DNA of 47,558 nt from CAZKFA01 sp964551925 (GCA_964551925.1 CAZKFA010000014.1:1-47558), one strand, 5' to 3'. Shown: positions 34,519-43,152, numbered from the stretch's first letter. Notes: generated from the letters alone by a model not told the origin. Program-made: numbers and translations.

Positions 34519-34938
34519 TACTGATTTATTATTTAAGACTGATTTTAGATTACTAAGTGTTCCAGCAAGAGCAGTATAAACTTTCTCACCAAGCTCAGGA
34601 ACTTGTTTCAGAAATTTATCATAAGAATTAGTGAAAACAAACAATAATTCAGCAGTTTTACATAAATCACTTATTCCCATAAAGGCCGACTTCTCATTAT
34701 GATGACGCTTATGCGTAGGCACTCCCAAAGACAAATCCCTCATTGCCTCTCTTTGTTTAGCTTTATTAGCTTTAAGCAGCTTATTAGCAGAAATCAACTT
34801 AGTTAGCTCAGAATCAATATCTTCAGCTGTACGCTTGGGGGGATAATCACTATCATCAATTTGGCGTTGAGCGACCAAATTCATACCAAGAGCAGGATTG
34901 ATGCAATCCGACATTAAATCCAAATAATAATCTTGCAT
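34489..34938 (-). CDS. Hypothetical protein (149 aa)
   Basis: I recognise no family. From the ATG at 34938 it is 149 residues, basic in the middle (ANKLLKANKAKQREAMRD, THKRHHNEK) and helical in the C-terminal half (YDKFLKQVPELGEKVYTALAGTL). It has no signal peptide. I reject an upstream TTG at 34974, because that TTG is the first base of a -35 (TTGACT) and a -10 (GATTAT) follows, ending 6 bases before the ATG. Its last 30 bases overlap the cobT 3' end on the other strand. Confidence 0.65.
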   Translation of the reverse strand: MQDYYLDLMSDCINPALGMNLVAQRQIDDSDYPPKRTAEDIDSELTKLISANKLLKANKAKQREAMRDLSLGVPTHKRHHNEKSAFMGISDLCKTAELLFVFTNSYDKFLKQVPELGEKVYTALAGTLSNLKSVLNNKSVSAALKAQAV

Positions 34939-34944
34939 GAGAAA

Positions 34945-34974
34945 ATAATCGCATGAAACTATAACAAAAGTCAA
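34945..34974 (-). promoter_or_regulatory. Promoter with -35 and -10 for the 149-residue gene
   Basis: TTGACT (34974-34969), an 18-bp spacer ending TGC, then GATTAT (34950-34945), 6 bases before the ATG at 34938. One of few starts here with a recognisable -35. Confidence 0.6.
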
Positions 34975-34979
34975 TAACC

Positions 34980-35777
34980 TTATTCACCCAACAGCTGCAT
35001 CACAGCCATCTGTAAGTCATTTTGTTTAATTAAAGACTCACCAACCAAAAAGCCCTTCACTCCCATACTATGTAGGATCATAATATCCTTACGAGTGGCA
35101 ATACCAGACTCTGAAACAAGACTAACTCCGCTTAAGTCATATTTGAAGTCATTAATGATTTTAGAAGTGGTATCAAGCGAAACTTCAAACGTCGTCAAAT
35201 CACGATTATTAATACCAATCAATTCAAAATCCAATGCCAGTGCTCGTTCCATCTCATCAGGTTGATGCACCTCTAAAAGCACATCCATCTCAAGCCCATA
35301 GGCAATCTCACGAAAACCATGCAAATCCTCATCATCAAGCAAAGCTGCGATAAGCAAAATAGCATCAGCTCCTGCCAAACGCGCTTGAGCAATCTGTCTT
35401 GGGTCAATGATAAACTCCTTACAGAGACAAGGCTGCTTAAACTCACTAGCAACGCTAATCAAATTCTCATAACTTCCCTGAAAAAATTTATTGTCGGTTA
35501 GTACAGAAAAACAATGTGCGCCACCGGCGTCATAAGCAGCAGCAATACTTAACGCATCAAAATCCTCACGAATCACACCCTTACTGGGACTAGCTTTTTT
35601 GATCTCAGCGATCAAAGCTGGACCTTCAGCATCAAGAATAGTTCGCAAGAATCCTTTCACTTCAGGCAAGACACCAGAATAAGCCAAGTCTTCAATCCTA
35701 GAGATCAAGGTCTCAAAGCTATCCATGCGTTCAAGCTCTAGAACTTTATTTGCTACGATTTTATCAAGTATATTCAT
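34980..35777 (-). CDS. trpC: Indole-3-glycerol-phosphate synthase
   Basis: A 265-residue TIM-barrel enzyme of tryptophan synthesis. Markers: ALIAEIKKASPSKG (catalytic Lys), CLCKEFIIDPRQI, LEVHQPDEME, LIGINNRDLTTFEV and LVSESGIA, then GVKGFLVGESL. It starts 3 bases after the cysN stop on the same strand. An AGGA inside the cysN end serves as ribosome binding site, so the two are cotranscribed despite unrelated pathways. The TATAAT just before the ATG overlaps the cysN stop and is too close to act as a promoter for this start. Other trp genes are absent here. Confidence 0.96.
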   Translation of the reverse strand: MNILDKIVANKVLELERMDSFETLISRIEDLAYSGVLPEVKGFLRTILDAEGPALIAEIKKASPSKGVIREDFDALSIAAAYDAGGAHCFSVLTDNKFFQGSYENLISVASEFKQPCLCKEFIIDPRQIAQARLAGADAILLIAALLDDEDLHGFREIAYGLEMDVLLEVHQPDEMERALALDFELIGINNRDLTTFEVSLDTTSKIINDFKYDLSGVSLVSESGIATRKDIMILHSMGVKGFLVGESLIKQNDLQMAVMQLLGE

Positions 35778-35780
35778 CTA

Positions 35781-37082
35781 TTATAATCCTGTCACCATAC
35801 CAGCTGCAACGGTACTATTATGCAATTCATCAATCAATATAAAGCTTCCAGTAATGCGATTCTCAGTATAAAGATCCAAACACAATGGTTTAAGAACTTT
35901 GAAATTGACATTAGCAATATCATTCAAAGCCAATTCCTGAGCAGGTTCCTGCTCATAACTATTAATATTAAGCTTGTAATTAATTTGTACGGGCATCGCT
36001 TTAACTTTATTAGAACTATGCTTCAAAAGATATTTTTTACCGGGCTGGAATTTATCTTCTGACATCCAGCAGATGTTTGCAGAGAACTCCTTAGTCACTA
36101 TAGCTTCTTCACCAAACTTACAAATCATATCTCCGCGACTAATATCAATCTCATCTTCTAATACGATCGTTACTGACTCGCGTGCTATTGCTTCTTGAAG
36201 ATCACCATTGAAGCTACTAATGGTTTTAACCTTAGATTGCATTCCAGACGGCAAGCTTACAACCCTGTCACCAACAGCTATAGAACCGCTAGCAATTTGC
36301 CCAGCAAAACCCCTGAAGTCTGGATTTTCTTTGGTGTCCACCCGAATAACATATTGCACTGGTAAGCGGAAAGCTTTATCTGCTATATCAAATGATTGCA
36401 CATCAACAGTCTCTAATATTTCTATAATGCTAGAACCCTGATACCAAGGCATCTTCAGAGAAGGATTAACAACATTATCACCATTGAGCGCAGAGATGGG
36501 AATAAAACTAAATCTATTCTCATCAATATTAAGCTTAGTGATTAATTTTTTGAAGTCAGCAACAATATTCTCAAAAACATCTTCTGAGTAATCCACCAAA
36601 TCCATCTTATTAACAGCAACGATAAAGTTCGGAATACCTAGCAAACTAGAGATTAAAGCATGTCTACGAGACTGATTCAAAATACCCTTGCGAGCATCAA
36701 TGAGAATAATAGTAAGATGAGCTGTTGAGGCTCCAGTAACCATATTACGAGTATATTGTTCATGTCCTGGAGTATCAGCAATAATAAATTTACGCTTCGG
36801 CGTCGAAAAATATCTGTAAGCAACATCAATGGTGATGCCCTGTTCACGCTCGGCAGCCAAACCATCAGTCAACAAAGATAAATCAATCCCCTGAAAACCT
36901 TTCTTAGAACTAGTCTTCTTGACTGCAGCTAATTGATCTTCAAAAATACTTTTGGAATCATAAAGCAAACGCCCGATTAGAGTCGACTTACCATCATCGA
37001 CACTGCCAACTGTAGTAAAGCGCAATATATCACTGGTCTCCATCTGTTCTTGATTAATCTTATTAGTAGTTACTGTCGGCAC
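35781..37082 (-). CDS. cysN: Sulfate adenylyltransferase subunit 1 (GTPase)
   Basis: The EF-Tu-like regulatory subunit of ATP sulfurylase. GTPase motifs: FTTVGSVDDGKSTLIGRL (P-loop), DTPGHEQYTRNMVTGAS and NKMDLVDY. C-terminal beta domains follow, and there is no APS-kinase (CysC) extension. I place the start at GTG 37082 (433 residues), 7 bases after the extended -10 TGC-TAAAAT. The longer frame to 37106 would begin upstream of the promoter. CysD, its partner, lies at 38002-38922 on the same strand, but an opposite-strand gene separates them. trpC follows directly. Confidence 0.94.
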   Translation of the reverse strand: MPTVTTNKINQEQMETSDILRFTTVGSVDDGKSTLIGRLLYDSKSIFEDQLAAVKKTSSKKGFQGIDLSLLTDGLAAEREQGITIDVAYRYFSTPKRKFIIADTPGHEQYTRNMVTGASTAHLTIILIDARKGILNQSRRHALISSLLGIPNFIVAVNKMDLVDYSEDVFENIVADFKKLITKLNIDENRFSFIPISALNGDNVVNPSLKMPWYQGSSIIEILETVDVQSFDIADKAFRLPVQYVIRVDTKENPDFRGFAGQIASGSIAVGDRVVSLPSGMQSKVKTISSFNGDLQEAIARESVTIVLEDEIDISRGDMICKFGEEAIVTKEFSANICWMSEDKFQPGKKYLLKHSSNKVKAMPVQINYKLNINSYEQEPAQELALNDIANVNFKVLKPLCLDLYTENRITGSFILIDELHNSTVAAGMVTGL

Positions 37083-37089
37083 CTTAAAT

Positions 37090-37095
37090 ATTTTA
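37090..37095 (-). promoter_or_regulatory. Extended -10 of cysN
   Basis: TGC-TAAAAT on the minus strand, 7 bases before the GTG at 37082. Confidence 0.65.
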
Positions 37096-37131
37096 GCAGT
37101 AAACACTTGACGACGATACTTATCTCTATGA

Positions 37132-37137
37132 TATTAT
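37132..37137 (+). promoter_or_regulatory. Extended -10 of the 37145 gene
   Basis: TGA-TATTAT, 7 bases before the ATG at 37145. It overlaps two earlier in-frame ATGs, which are therefore unlikely starts. Divergent from the cysN promoter 37 bases away. Confidence 0.6.
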
Positions 37138-37144
37138 GATGATT

Positions 37145-38001
37145 ATGAATTTATTAGGAGAGACATCAGCAACAAGAACCACTCGGCAATGGACTAACGG
37201 TCTCAAACCTAAGCATCGAATAGATAGAACGGGCTTTGAGAAACCATCAACCAATCCTAATAGAAATGCGGATGCAACACACTTACATACACAGACAGCA
37301 GAACTTAGTACTCAAGCTGCAAACAACAATAAATTTCCAAACCATATTTTTTTATTGGGATCTGAATCTCTAGGAGATGGTTNNNNNNNNNNNNNNNNNN
37401 NNNNNNNNNNNNNNNNNNNNNNNNNNNNNNNNNNNNNNNNNNNNNNNNNNNNNNNNNNNNNNNNNNNNNNNNNNNNNNNNNNAATAAATTTCCAAACCAT
37501 ATTTTTTTATTGGGATCTGAATCTCTAGGAGATGGTTTAACGCTAAATGATATTGATGTTCTCAACGAAAAGAGAGGCTTAAAAATTGAAACTCACATGG
37601 CAAATAGTTTACCAATGCTTATGCATAAACTTGGCGCTCCTGATGCTCTGCCAGCTTCAATGCAAAATCATTATCCTAGGGTTCAATTGACGAAGGGGAA
37701 CCCGCCTCTAGTTTTAGTTGACCCACATTATTACGTTGGTTCAGATTGTAAAACTGCAAGAGAAAACAATGGTAGAGATCTTTTTGTTGAACTAAAGGAA
37801 TTTGCTCAAAACTCTGGCATCAAGCCAAGGGTGATGCTTATAAGAACAGCTCTGGACAATAGTCCAATCCCAATCACTGACTTGAAGCAACGCTATCCAC
37901 AAATACTCGAGTCACAACTAGGGGGAAATAAGTCTGGTCTTTATACAGTTGAAGATCGGGATCTAGATATAATTTTAAAAAGATACCAAGATTCTCTCTA
38001 A
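37145..38001 (+). CDS. Hypothetical protein with possible receiver-like fold, split by an artificial gap
   Basis: Two pieces of one gene. The frame before the gap ends ...FLLGSESLGDG; the frame after it repeats the same residues and continues LTLNDIDVLNEK. Removing the 100 Ns and one copy of the 55-base duplicate gives a single 233-residue protein. The N-terminal 70 residues are hydrophilic. The rest alternates strand and helix like a response-regulator receiver: HIFLLGSES, then PPLVLVDPHYYVG with an Asp after strand 3, GRDLFVELKEF, and PRVMLIRTAL. This resemblance is by eye and weak. The gene lies between cysN and cysD on the opposite strand. Function unknown. Confidence 0.6.
37328..37537. 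repeat. 55-bp exact duplication flanking a 100-N gap, assembly artefact
   Basis: 37328-37382 and 37483-37537 are identical over 55 bases, with exactly 100 Ns (37383-37482) between. This is what a scaffolder leaves when two contigs overlap by one k-mer (k=55) and are not merged. The reading frame is restored when one copy and the Ns are dropped. Confidence 0.9.
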
Positions 38002-38922
38002 TCAAAAATACCCCTCTTTCTTCTTTTGCTCCATTGATGAGTCTGAACCCAAGTCTATGACCCGATTCTCGCGTTCTGACTTACGTGCCAGCTTGGCTTC
38101 GTTAATAATGTCATCAATAGTAGCGGCATTTGATTCAACAGCACCAGTACAAGGCATACAACCCAATGAGCGAAAGCGAGAGACCATCGTCGTTACTTCC
38201 TCGCCTTCTTTAGGACTAAGATAAGGATTACTACGATCGATAGGAATTATTATTCCATTACGCATCACCACTTCTCTTTTGACACCGTAATAAATAGGGA
38301 CTATAGGAATATTTTCTAATTTGATATATTCCCAGATATCAACTTCAGTCCAATTAGACAGCGGAAATACTCTGATAGACTCGCCTTCATTGATTTCTGA
38401 ATTATAGATATTCCATAATTCTGGGCGTTGGTTCTTCGGATCCCACTGCCCGAACTCATCACGCACTGAATAAACTCTTTCTTTAGCACGAGACTTCTCT
38501 TCTTCTCTACGCGCCCCACCAAAGGCAGCATCAAAACCATGCTTAACCAAAGCATCCAACAAGCCACCAGTCTTCAAAGCCGCACAACACTTATCAGTAC
38601 CGTATTTGAAGGGATTCATATTATTAGTGATAGCATCTTCATTGCGCTCGACAATTAATTTGCCACCAATGCTATTTATAAACCAATCTCTAAATTCATA
38701 CATCTCTGGAAACTTGTAACCAGTATCTATATGCATAAATGGAAACGGTATAGTACCTGGATAAAAAGCCTTACGCGCCAGATGCACCATGACACTAGAA
38801 TCCTTGCCAACGGAATAAAGCATCACTGGGTTTTTAAATTCGGCTGCCACCTCGCGAATAATATGTATACTCTCAGCTTCTAGCTGTCGCAAGTGGTCAA
38901 GTTTAGTTTTTACAGCTGTCAT
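38002..38922 (-). CDS. cysD: Sulfate adenylyltransferase subunit 2
   Basis: The catalytic ATP pyrophosphatase subunit of ATP sulfurylase, 306 residues. The PP-loop is MLYSVGKDSSVMVHLARKAF (about 34). FGGARREEEKSRAKER, NWTEVDIWEYI and RFRSLGCMPCTGAV are diagnostic. Start is taken as ATG 38922; an in-frame TTG lies one codon upstream. TGT-TAGAAT lies 13 bases before the ATG. It is complete and matches CysN, with the unrelated 37145 gene inserted between them on the other strand. Confidence 0.96.
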   Translation of the reverse strand: MTAVKTKLDHLRQLEAESIHIIREVAAEFKNPVMLYSVGKDSSVMVHLARKAFYPGTIPFPFMHIDTGYKFPEMYEFRDWFINSIGGKLIVERNEDAITNNMNPFKYGTDKCCAALKTGGLLDALVKHGFDAAFGGARREEEKSRAKERVYSVRDEFGQWDPKNQRPELWNIYNSEINEGESIRVFPLSNWTEVDIWEYIKLENIPIVPIYYGVKREVVMRNGIIIPIDRSNPYLSPKEGEEVTTMVSRFRSLGCMPCTGAVESNAATIDDIINEAKLARKSERENRVIDLGSDSSMEQKKKEGYF

Positions 38923-39003
38923 CAATTACTCACAAATTCTAACATGCGGGAACATTTCCTTGATTCCTCCCGTCTAAGTCAAATGCTAAAGGAGCATGCA
39001 AAT

Positions 39004-39393
39004 ATGAAAAAAATAACAAGCCTAGCGATGTTGCTAGCGGTTCTTATTACAACAATAGTGAGTGCATCAGTACAAGCTTGTCCTATCAAATCAACTCTTG
39101 GCGCATTAGTTGGCGCTCCAATTGGAGCAATTGCTGGTCTGGTAAGAGGTTCAACTACTAAAGGAGTTGAGTATACTGGTACTTTCTCTGACAAAATTGG
39201 ACACGGTGCACTCGGTAAAATCATTGGTTATCCAACTGGTTTAATCACTGGGGGTGTTACTGGTGGCGTCACTGGAATCGTGACAGGTATAGTTGATGGT
39301 GTGAGCAAAGGAATTGATGATCCATTCTCAAGCGCTAGTATGAGCTTGGATGGTGAGTTCATGGACTTCGATCCTTACGCTGTATTTAACTAA
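39004..39393 (+). CDS. Exported glycine-zipper protein with SLDGEFMD tail, paralogue 1
   Basis: A 129-residue protein with a signal peptide (1-24, SLAMLLAVLITTIVSASVQA, then Cys). It has two glycine-zipper stretches of the G-x3-G-x3-G type, GALVGAPIGAIAGLVRG and GYPTGLITGGVTGGVTGIV, joined by a polar loop, and ends SLDGEFMDFDPYAVFN. The gene at 45808 has the same layout and tail. Glycine zippers pack membrane helices, so a membrane-inserted or oligomeric envelope protein is likely; the function is unknown. The start is ATG 39004, preceded by AGGAG at 9-10 bases. A strong terminator follows. Confidence 0.8.
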   Translation: MKKITSLAMLLAVLITTIVSASVQACPIKSTLGALVGAPIGAIAGLVRGSTTKGVEYTGTFSDKIGHGALGKIIGYPTGLITGGVTGGVTGIVTGIVDGVSKGIDDPFSSASMSLDGEFMDFDPYAVFN

Positions 39394-39415
39394 ACAATAG
39401 ACAACTTTATCGGTA

Positions 39416-39450
39416 AAAAGCCTCTGGTAACGGAGGCTTTTTTGTTTTTG
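39416..39450 (+). terminator. Intrinsic terminator after glycine-zipper paralogue 1
   Basis: AAAAGCCTC (39416-39424), loop, GAGGCTTTT (39433-39441), followed by TTGTTTTTG. Stem and T run are on the plus strand. Confidence 0.9.
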
Positions 39451-39451
39451 C

Positions 39452-39457
39452 TATACT
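39452..39457 (+). promoter_or_regulatory. Extended -10 of the cimA leader
   Basis: TGC-TATACT directly after the terminator. Transcription would begin near 39464, inside the 5' arm of the leader inverted repeat and about 190 bases (including Ns) before the cimA ATG. Contrast with the leaderless genes. Confidence 0.6.
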
Positions 39458-39655
39458 ATAAACTCTCCCTGAAGGTCCGATAACTANNNNNNNNNNNNNN
39501 NNNNNNNNNNNNNNNNNNNNNNNNNNNNNNNNNNNNNNNNNNNNNNNNNNNNNNNNNNNNNNNNNNNNNNNNNNNNNNNNNNNNNNGTTCTCGAACCTTC
39601 AGAGAAAGTTTATTTATAGGAAAAGTAATTATCGGACTCTCTAGATAGGACTTTA
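39458..39655 (+). promoter_or_regulatory. Structured leader of citramalate synthase, interrupted by a gap
   Basis: Two long-range pairings are possible. Arm A 39458-39476 (ATAAACTCTCCCTGAAGGT) pairs with 39595-39613 in 17 of 19 positions. Arm B 39475-39483 (GTCCGATAA) pairs perfectly with 39629-39637 (TTATCGGAC). The order A-B-A'-B' is that of a pseudoknot or of two alternative folds. AGGA lies 6 bases before the ATG at 39656. No T-box or leader-peptide signature is seen in the visible part. Confidence 0.5.
39487..39586. other. Assembly gap (100 Ns) in the cimA leader
   Basis: Exactly 100 Ns. The flanks form an inverted repeat, which may be why assembly broke here. Real length is unknown. 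Confidence 0.95.
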
Positions 39656-41287
39656 ATGCAACAAATCGAAATCTACGACACTACCCTCCGCGACGGCGCT
39701 CAAATGCGCGGTATATCTTTCAGTGTCCAAGACAAATTACGCATACTCAGTATCCTTGACGAGTTTGGCGTCACTTATATCGAAGGTGGCTGGCCAGGAG
39801 CCAATCCCAAGGATGTGGATTTTTTTAGTGAAGCCAAAAAACTCAAACTCCGCAATTCTATACTTACCGCATTTGGAAGTACTCGCAAAGCTAACACTGC
39901 CATCAACAATGATCCCATCTTACAAGCCTTACTGAGAGCGGAGACTAAGGTTATTTGTATAGTATCCAAAAGTTCAGCTTGGCAAGTAGAACAAACTCTT
40001 AAAGCAAGCTTGACTGAGAATCTTGACATGCTCTCCGAGAGCATCAACCATCTCAAAGCCAATGGTAGAGATGTTTTTATTGATGCTGAGCATTTTTTCG
40101 ACGGCTATAAACATAATCCCATTTACTCACAAAGGTTTATTGAGACTGCAATTCAAGCTAAAGCTGATCGTATGGTACTTTGTGATACCAATGGTGGTTC
40201 TTTACCAGAAGAAGTTTTTGAGATTACAAATGACTTAGTTAAAAAATACGGCACGCAAATTGTTTTTGGGATTCACGCGCATAACGACGGTGAACTTGCT
40301 GTAGCAAACAGTCTTAGTGCAATACGGGCTGGAGCGATTCAGGTACAAGGAACCATCAACGGCTATGGCGAGCGTTGCGGGAACGCGAACCTTATATCTA
40401 TTATTCCCAATTTACAGCTAAAATATCCAAAACTATACCCTACTCAAAATAATCTGGCGGAGCTAACCCATGTAGCTAAGGCCGTCGCCGAGATAGCAAA
40501 CATGAATCTTAATCAGTCACAGGCTTTTGTGGGTGCTAGAGCCTTTACTCACAAGGGTGGTTTACATGCTAGCGCTATAGCAAAAGATAAAAGCACTTAT
40601 GAACATATTGACCCGGCTGCTGTCGGCAATAAGACACAAATAGTAGTTTCTGATCAATCAGGTATTAGTAATATTACCGATTGGTTGAACAATAATAGTT
40701 TTGAGTTTAAAGACAATGATACCCTACAAGCAGCCGCCAAAGAAATATTATTCACACTAAAAGACCTTGAGCATCAGGGTTATAGCTTTGAGAATGCTAG
40801 TGCGAGTTTTGAATTGATGTTACGTAAATTACTTGCCGAAAACTACCCACAAGCGAAACACTCTAAGAACAAAAATATCTCGCCGCGATTCTTTACATTA
40901 ATCGAAAGTAATGTCCATGTGGTAAATGGTGAGCAGACTGAAGCAACTGTAAGAATTAGCATCAACGATAAAGAAATTCATTCTGCGAGTATCGGCAATG
41001 GACCAGCTAATGCACTAGACCAAGCTCTACGTAAAGCTCTCAGAGATTACTATCCAGAGATAGAGCAATTTCAACTACAAGATTTTAAGGTGCGTATATT
41101 AGACAGTCACCTAGGCACCGCTGCAAGAACCAAAGTACATATCAATACCATTGCTCATGACGGAGAGACTTGGGACACCATTGGACTGAGCCCAAACATT
41201 ATCAAAGCAAGCTGGGATGCAATTGTTGATAGTATAGAATATGGATTAATTAAATTCAATGCCAAACCCTGTGATGTATCATGCTAA
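39656..41287 (+). CDS. cimA: (R)-citramalate synthase
   Basis: A 543-residue member of the isopropylmalate/citramalate synthase family, TIGR00977-like. It condenses pyruvate and acetyl-CoA to citramalate, giving isoleucine without threonine deaminase. The catalytic start is IYDTTLRDGAQ, then YIEGGWPGANPKD (typical of CimA rather than LeuA), FGIHAHNDGELAVANS, GTINGYGERCGNANL and THKGGLHASAI. The C-terminal regulatory LeuA-dimer domain runs from about 415. Start ATG with AGGA 6 bases upstream, behind a long structured leader. It overlaps the next gene by 7 bases, beginning an operon with tatC. Confidence 0.94.
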   Translation: MQQIEIYDTTLRDGAQMRGISFSVQDKLRILSILDEFGVTYIEGGWPGANPKDVDFFSEAKKLKLRNSILTAFGSTRKANTAINNDPILQALLRAETKVICIVSKSSAWQVEQTLKASLTENLDMLSESINHLKANGRDVFIDAEHFFDGYKHNPIYSQRFIETAIQAKADRMVLCDTNGGSLPEEVFEITNDLVKKYGTQIVFGIHAHNDGELAVANSLSAIRAGAIQVQGTINGYGERCGNANLISIIPNLQLKYPKLYPTQNNLAELTHVAKAVAEIANMNLNQSQAFVGARAFTHKGGLHASAIAKDKSTYEHIDPAAVGNKTQIVVSDQSGISNITDWLNNNSFEFKDNDTLQAAAKEILFTLKDLEHQGYSFENASASFELMLRKLLAENYPQAKHSKNKNISPRFFTLIESNVHVVNGEQTEATVRISINDKEIHSASIGNGPANALDQALRKALRDYYPEIEQFQLQDFKVRILDSHLGTAARTKVHINTIAHDGETWDTIGLSPNIIKASWDAIVDSIEYGLIKFNAKPCDVSC

Positions 41288-41565
41288 GCAATCAAGACAA
41301 TGTAGAACTTAATGGTTTTCTCAGTCGCCTACAAGGCAAGACTGTTAGGGTAGAAGTCTCTTCTAGACTTAATTCCGGCTTCAGGATGTCTTTTGCAGTC
41401 AAACTAGAGAAACAAGGTGATAGCTTTAGTTTCTCTAGTCAAGAAGGAGCCGTATCAATATTTATAGATCCCAATACTATAGAGTCATTCAGTGCTGACA
41501 ATAGCTCTATAAGCTTGCTGTTTGGAGATCAAGTAGTAACGGTCAGATATGCTCGCAAACGCTGA
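41281..41565 (+). CDS. Small protein of unknown function (94 aa)
   Basis: I recognise no family. The sequence alternates polar and hydrophobic residues (TVRVEVSSRL, FRMSFAVKLEKQ, FSFSSQEGAVSIFID, SISLLFGDQVVTVRYARKR), suggesting a small beta barrel such as an SH3-like or OB-like fold. No signal peptide. Its ATG overlaps the cimA stop (ATGCTAA), and tatC starts within 30 bases of its end, so it is part of the cimA-tatC operon and probably expressed by coupling. Confidence 0.7.
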   Translation: MLSNQDNVELNGFLSRLQGKTVRVEVSSRLNSGFRMSFAVKLEKQGDSFSFSSQEGAVSIFIDPNTIESFSADNSSISLLFGDQVVTVRYARKR

Positions 41566-41594
41566 CAGAGCACTTGCCCAAGCCCGACACATCA

Positions 41595-42332
41595 ATGCCA
41601 GAACCAAAATACAATCGTGAAGACTATTTAGATAAGGACTCAGCTGCTAACACTGCTGTTGACTTAAGTTCACACTTAGAAGAACTTAGAAGTAGAATTA
41701 TCATCAGCGTCATCACAATCATTATCTGCATTGGAGTTGCTTTCTATTTCTCTGATGCCTTTATCAAAATCCTTATTGCAGCAGTACCTCATGGTGCTAA
41801 ATTCTTTCAGCTCAAACCTGGCGAGTTATTCACCTCAAGCCTCAAAATCTCTGTCTACGCGGGATTAACATTGAGCTTACCAATGGTATTACAACAAGTT
41901 GGATTATTTATCAAACCCGGACTCAAAACAGAAGAACAGAAAATCCTAACCCCAATAATCATCATGACACCCTTGTTATTCTGGTTGGGTATAGTTTTTG
42001 CGTATTTTATAATCCTTCCACCACTATTAAACTTCTTTTTGAATTTTCATGAGAATTTAGTTGAACAGCTTTATGGCTTAGAGCATTTACTCAATCTTGA
42101 GCTTGCAATCCTTATGGTTAGTGGTATTAGTTTTGAATTGCCGATTATCCTTATTAGCCTTGGGCATTTTGGTTTGGTTAATCGTCAGCTCTTAACAAAG
42201 CATTGGCGTTACGCCATTATGATTACACTCTGTTTATCAGCGGTTCTAACCCCAACTCCTGACCCTATAACCATGTCACTGCTTGCTATTGCACTACTTA
42301 CCTTGTACTTTGGTTCAGCAATGCTACTATGA
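41595..42332 (+). CDS. tatC: Sec-independent protein translocase TatC
   Basis: The signal-peptide receptor of the twin-arginine pathway, 245 residues from ATG 41595 (an in-frame TTG at 41574 is possible). Six membrane segments follow the N-terminal SSHLEELRSRI. The periplasmic-loop motif FQLKPGELFTSSLKIS, FIKPGLKTEEQK and SAVLTPTPDPITM are typical. TatA/TatB are not in the window. No ribosome binding site is obvious before either start. Confidence 0.93.
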   Translation: MPEPKYNREDYLDKDSAANTAVDLSSHLEELRSRIIISVITIIICIGVAFYFSDAFIKILIAAVPHGAKFFQLKPGELFTSSLKISVYAGLTLSLPMVLQQVGLFIKPGLKTEEQKILTPIIIMTPLLFWLGIVFAYFIILPPLLNFFLNFHENLVEQLYGLEHLLNLELAILMVSGISFELPIILISLGHFGLVNRQLLTKHWRYAIMITLCLSAVLTPTPDPITMSLLAIALLTLYFGSAMLL

Positions 42333-42342
42333 TATATACACT

Positions 42343-43152
42343 ATGTTTCAACCAACTCAGAACAAACCAGCAATTGCAATTCTAGTAATAATAGTGATTG
42401 GTTTCTTAGTAACCAATAGTATGAATACCAGATCCAAAGCTATTGATGAAGTACAGAAATTGCTCAGAGAATACAAAACTGCAAAAGCTCTCAATATTCT
42501 TGAACAGCTTAAAGGCTCTAGCCAAGCCAAAGATAAAGATCTCGATACTTTAATTTTCTATACTTTAGTTAAATCCAAAAATTTTAATGCCGCAACTGAT
42601 ACTATCAAAAGAATCGAGTATATCCCCAAAAAATTCTCTGGTGACTTCAATGAAATAATAGAAATCCTTACTGCTAATAATTCAAGTGATTTAATTGCAT
42701 TAACTTTACCAAAGGCCTTCAAACTGGATTTAGATGAAAACTTTTTTATTGACTTAGCCAATAATATTAATTCTCTAAGCGCCGAGACAAGAATCCTTGA
42801 AGCAGGCTTAGACTATTACAACAAAAGCAGCAAATCTATAGGAAAGGATCGTTTTGACCACAAAAAACTCAAAGAATATATAGTCAAACGCTATTTGGAT
42901 ATTGCAGAGATGAACATAGGTGCAAATAAAGCGAATGAAGCTCTTAATACTCTCAAACGACTAGAAAACCTTGGTTTAATCAATAATAGCCCTCAAAAGA
43001 GTGATTATTATCTGTCGCTCGCTATAATTTATAAAGCTCTGAATCAGCATGATTTAGCTTGGGATAATGTTCAATTAAGTGCTAAATTAGGTAATGATAG
43101 AGCCAAGTCGATGATTAATTCATTGGATCGTAAGTATAAATCGGAATATTAA
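42343..43152 (+). CDS. Membrane-anchored TPR-like protein of unknown function
   Basis: A 269-residue protein with one N-terminal membrane segment (about 9-24, PAIAILVIIVIGFLVTN) and a helical remainder with TPR-like spacing (AKALNILEQLKG, NAATDTIKRIEYI, NEALNTLKRLENLG, YYLSLAIIYKALNQHDLAWDNVQLSAKLG). It is probably a periplasmic or cytoplasmic scaffold held at the membrane. The start is ATG 42343, 10 bases after the tatC stop. GATATA lies 6 bases before it and might be a -10; cotranscription with tatC is as likely. Confidence 0.72.
   Translation: MFQPTQNKPAIAILVIIVIGFLVTNSMNTRSKAIDEVQKLLREYKTAKALNILEQLKGSSQAKDKDLDTLIFYTLVKSKNFNAATDTIKRIEYIPKKFSGDFNEIIEILTANNSSDLIALTLPKAFKLDLDENFFIDLANNINSLSAETRILEAGLDYYNKSSKSIGKDRFDHKKLKEYIVKRYLDIAEMNIGANKANEALNTLKRLENLGLINNSPQKSDYYLSLAIIYKALNQHDLAWDNVQLSAKLGNDRAKSMINSLDRKYKSEY

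Noticed and set aside
35771..35776. TATAAT immediately before the trpC ATG as its promoter
   Set aside because: Only 2 bases separate it from the ATG, and it overlaps the cysN stop; an AGGA ribosome binding site explains the start.
37483..37537. A real 55-bp direct repeat, e.g. a target-site or mobile-element footprint
   Set aside because: Exact identity, k-mer-like length and a 100-N spacer point to an assembly join; the frame heals on merging.
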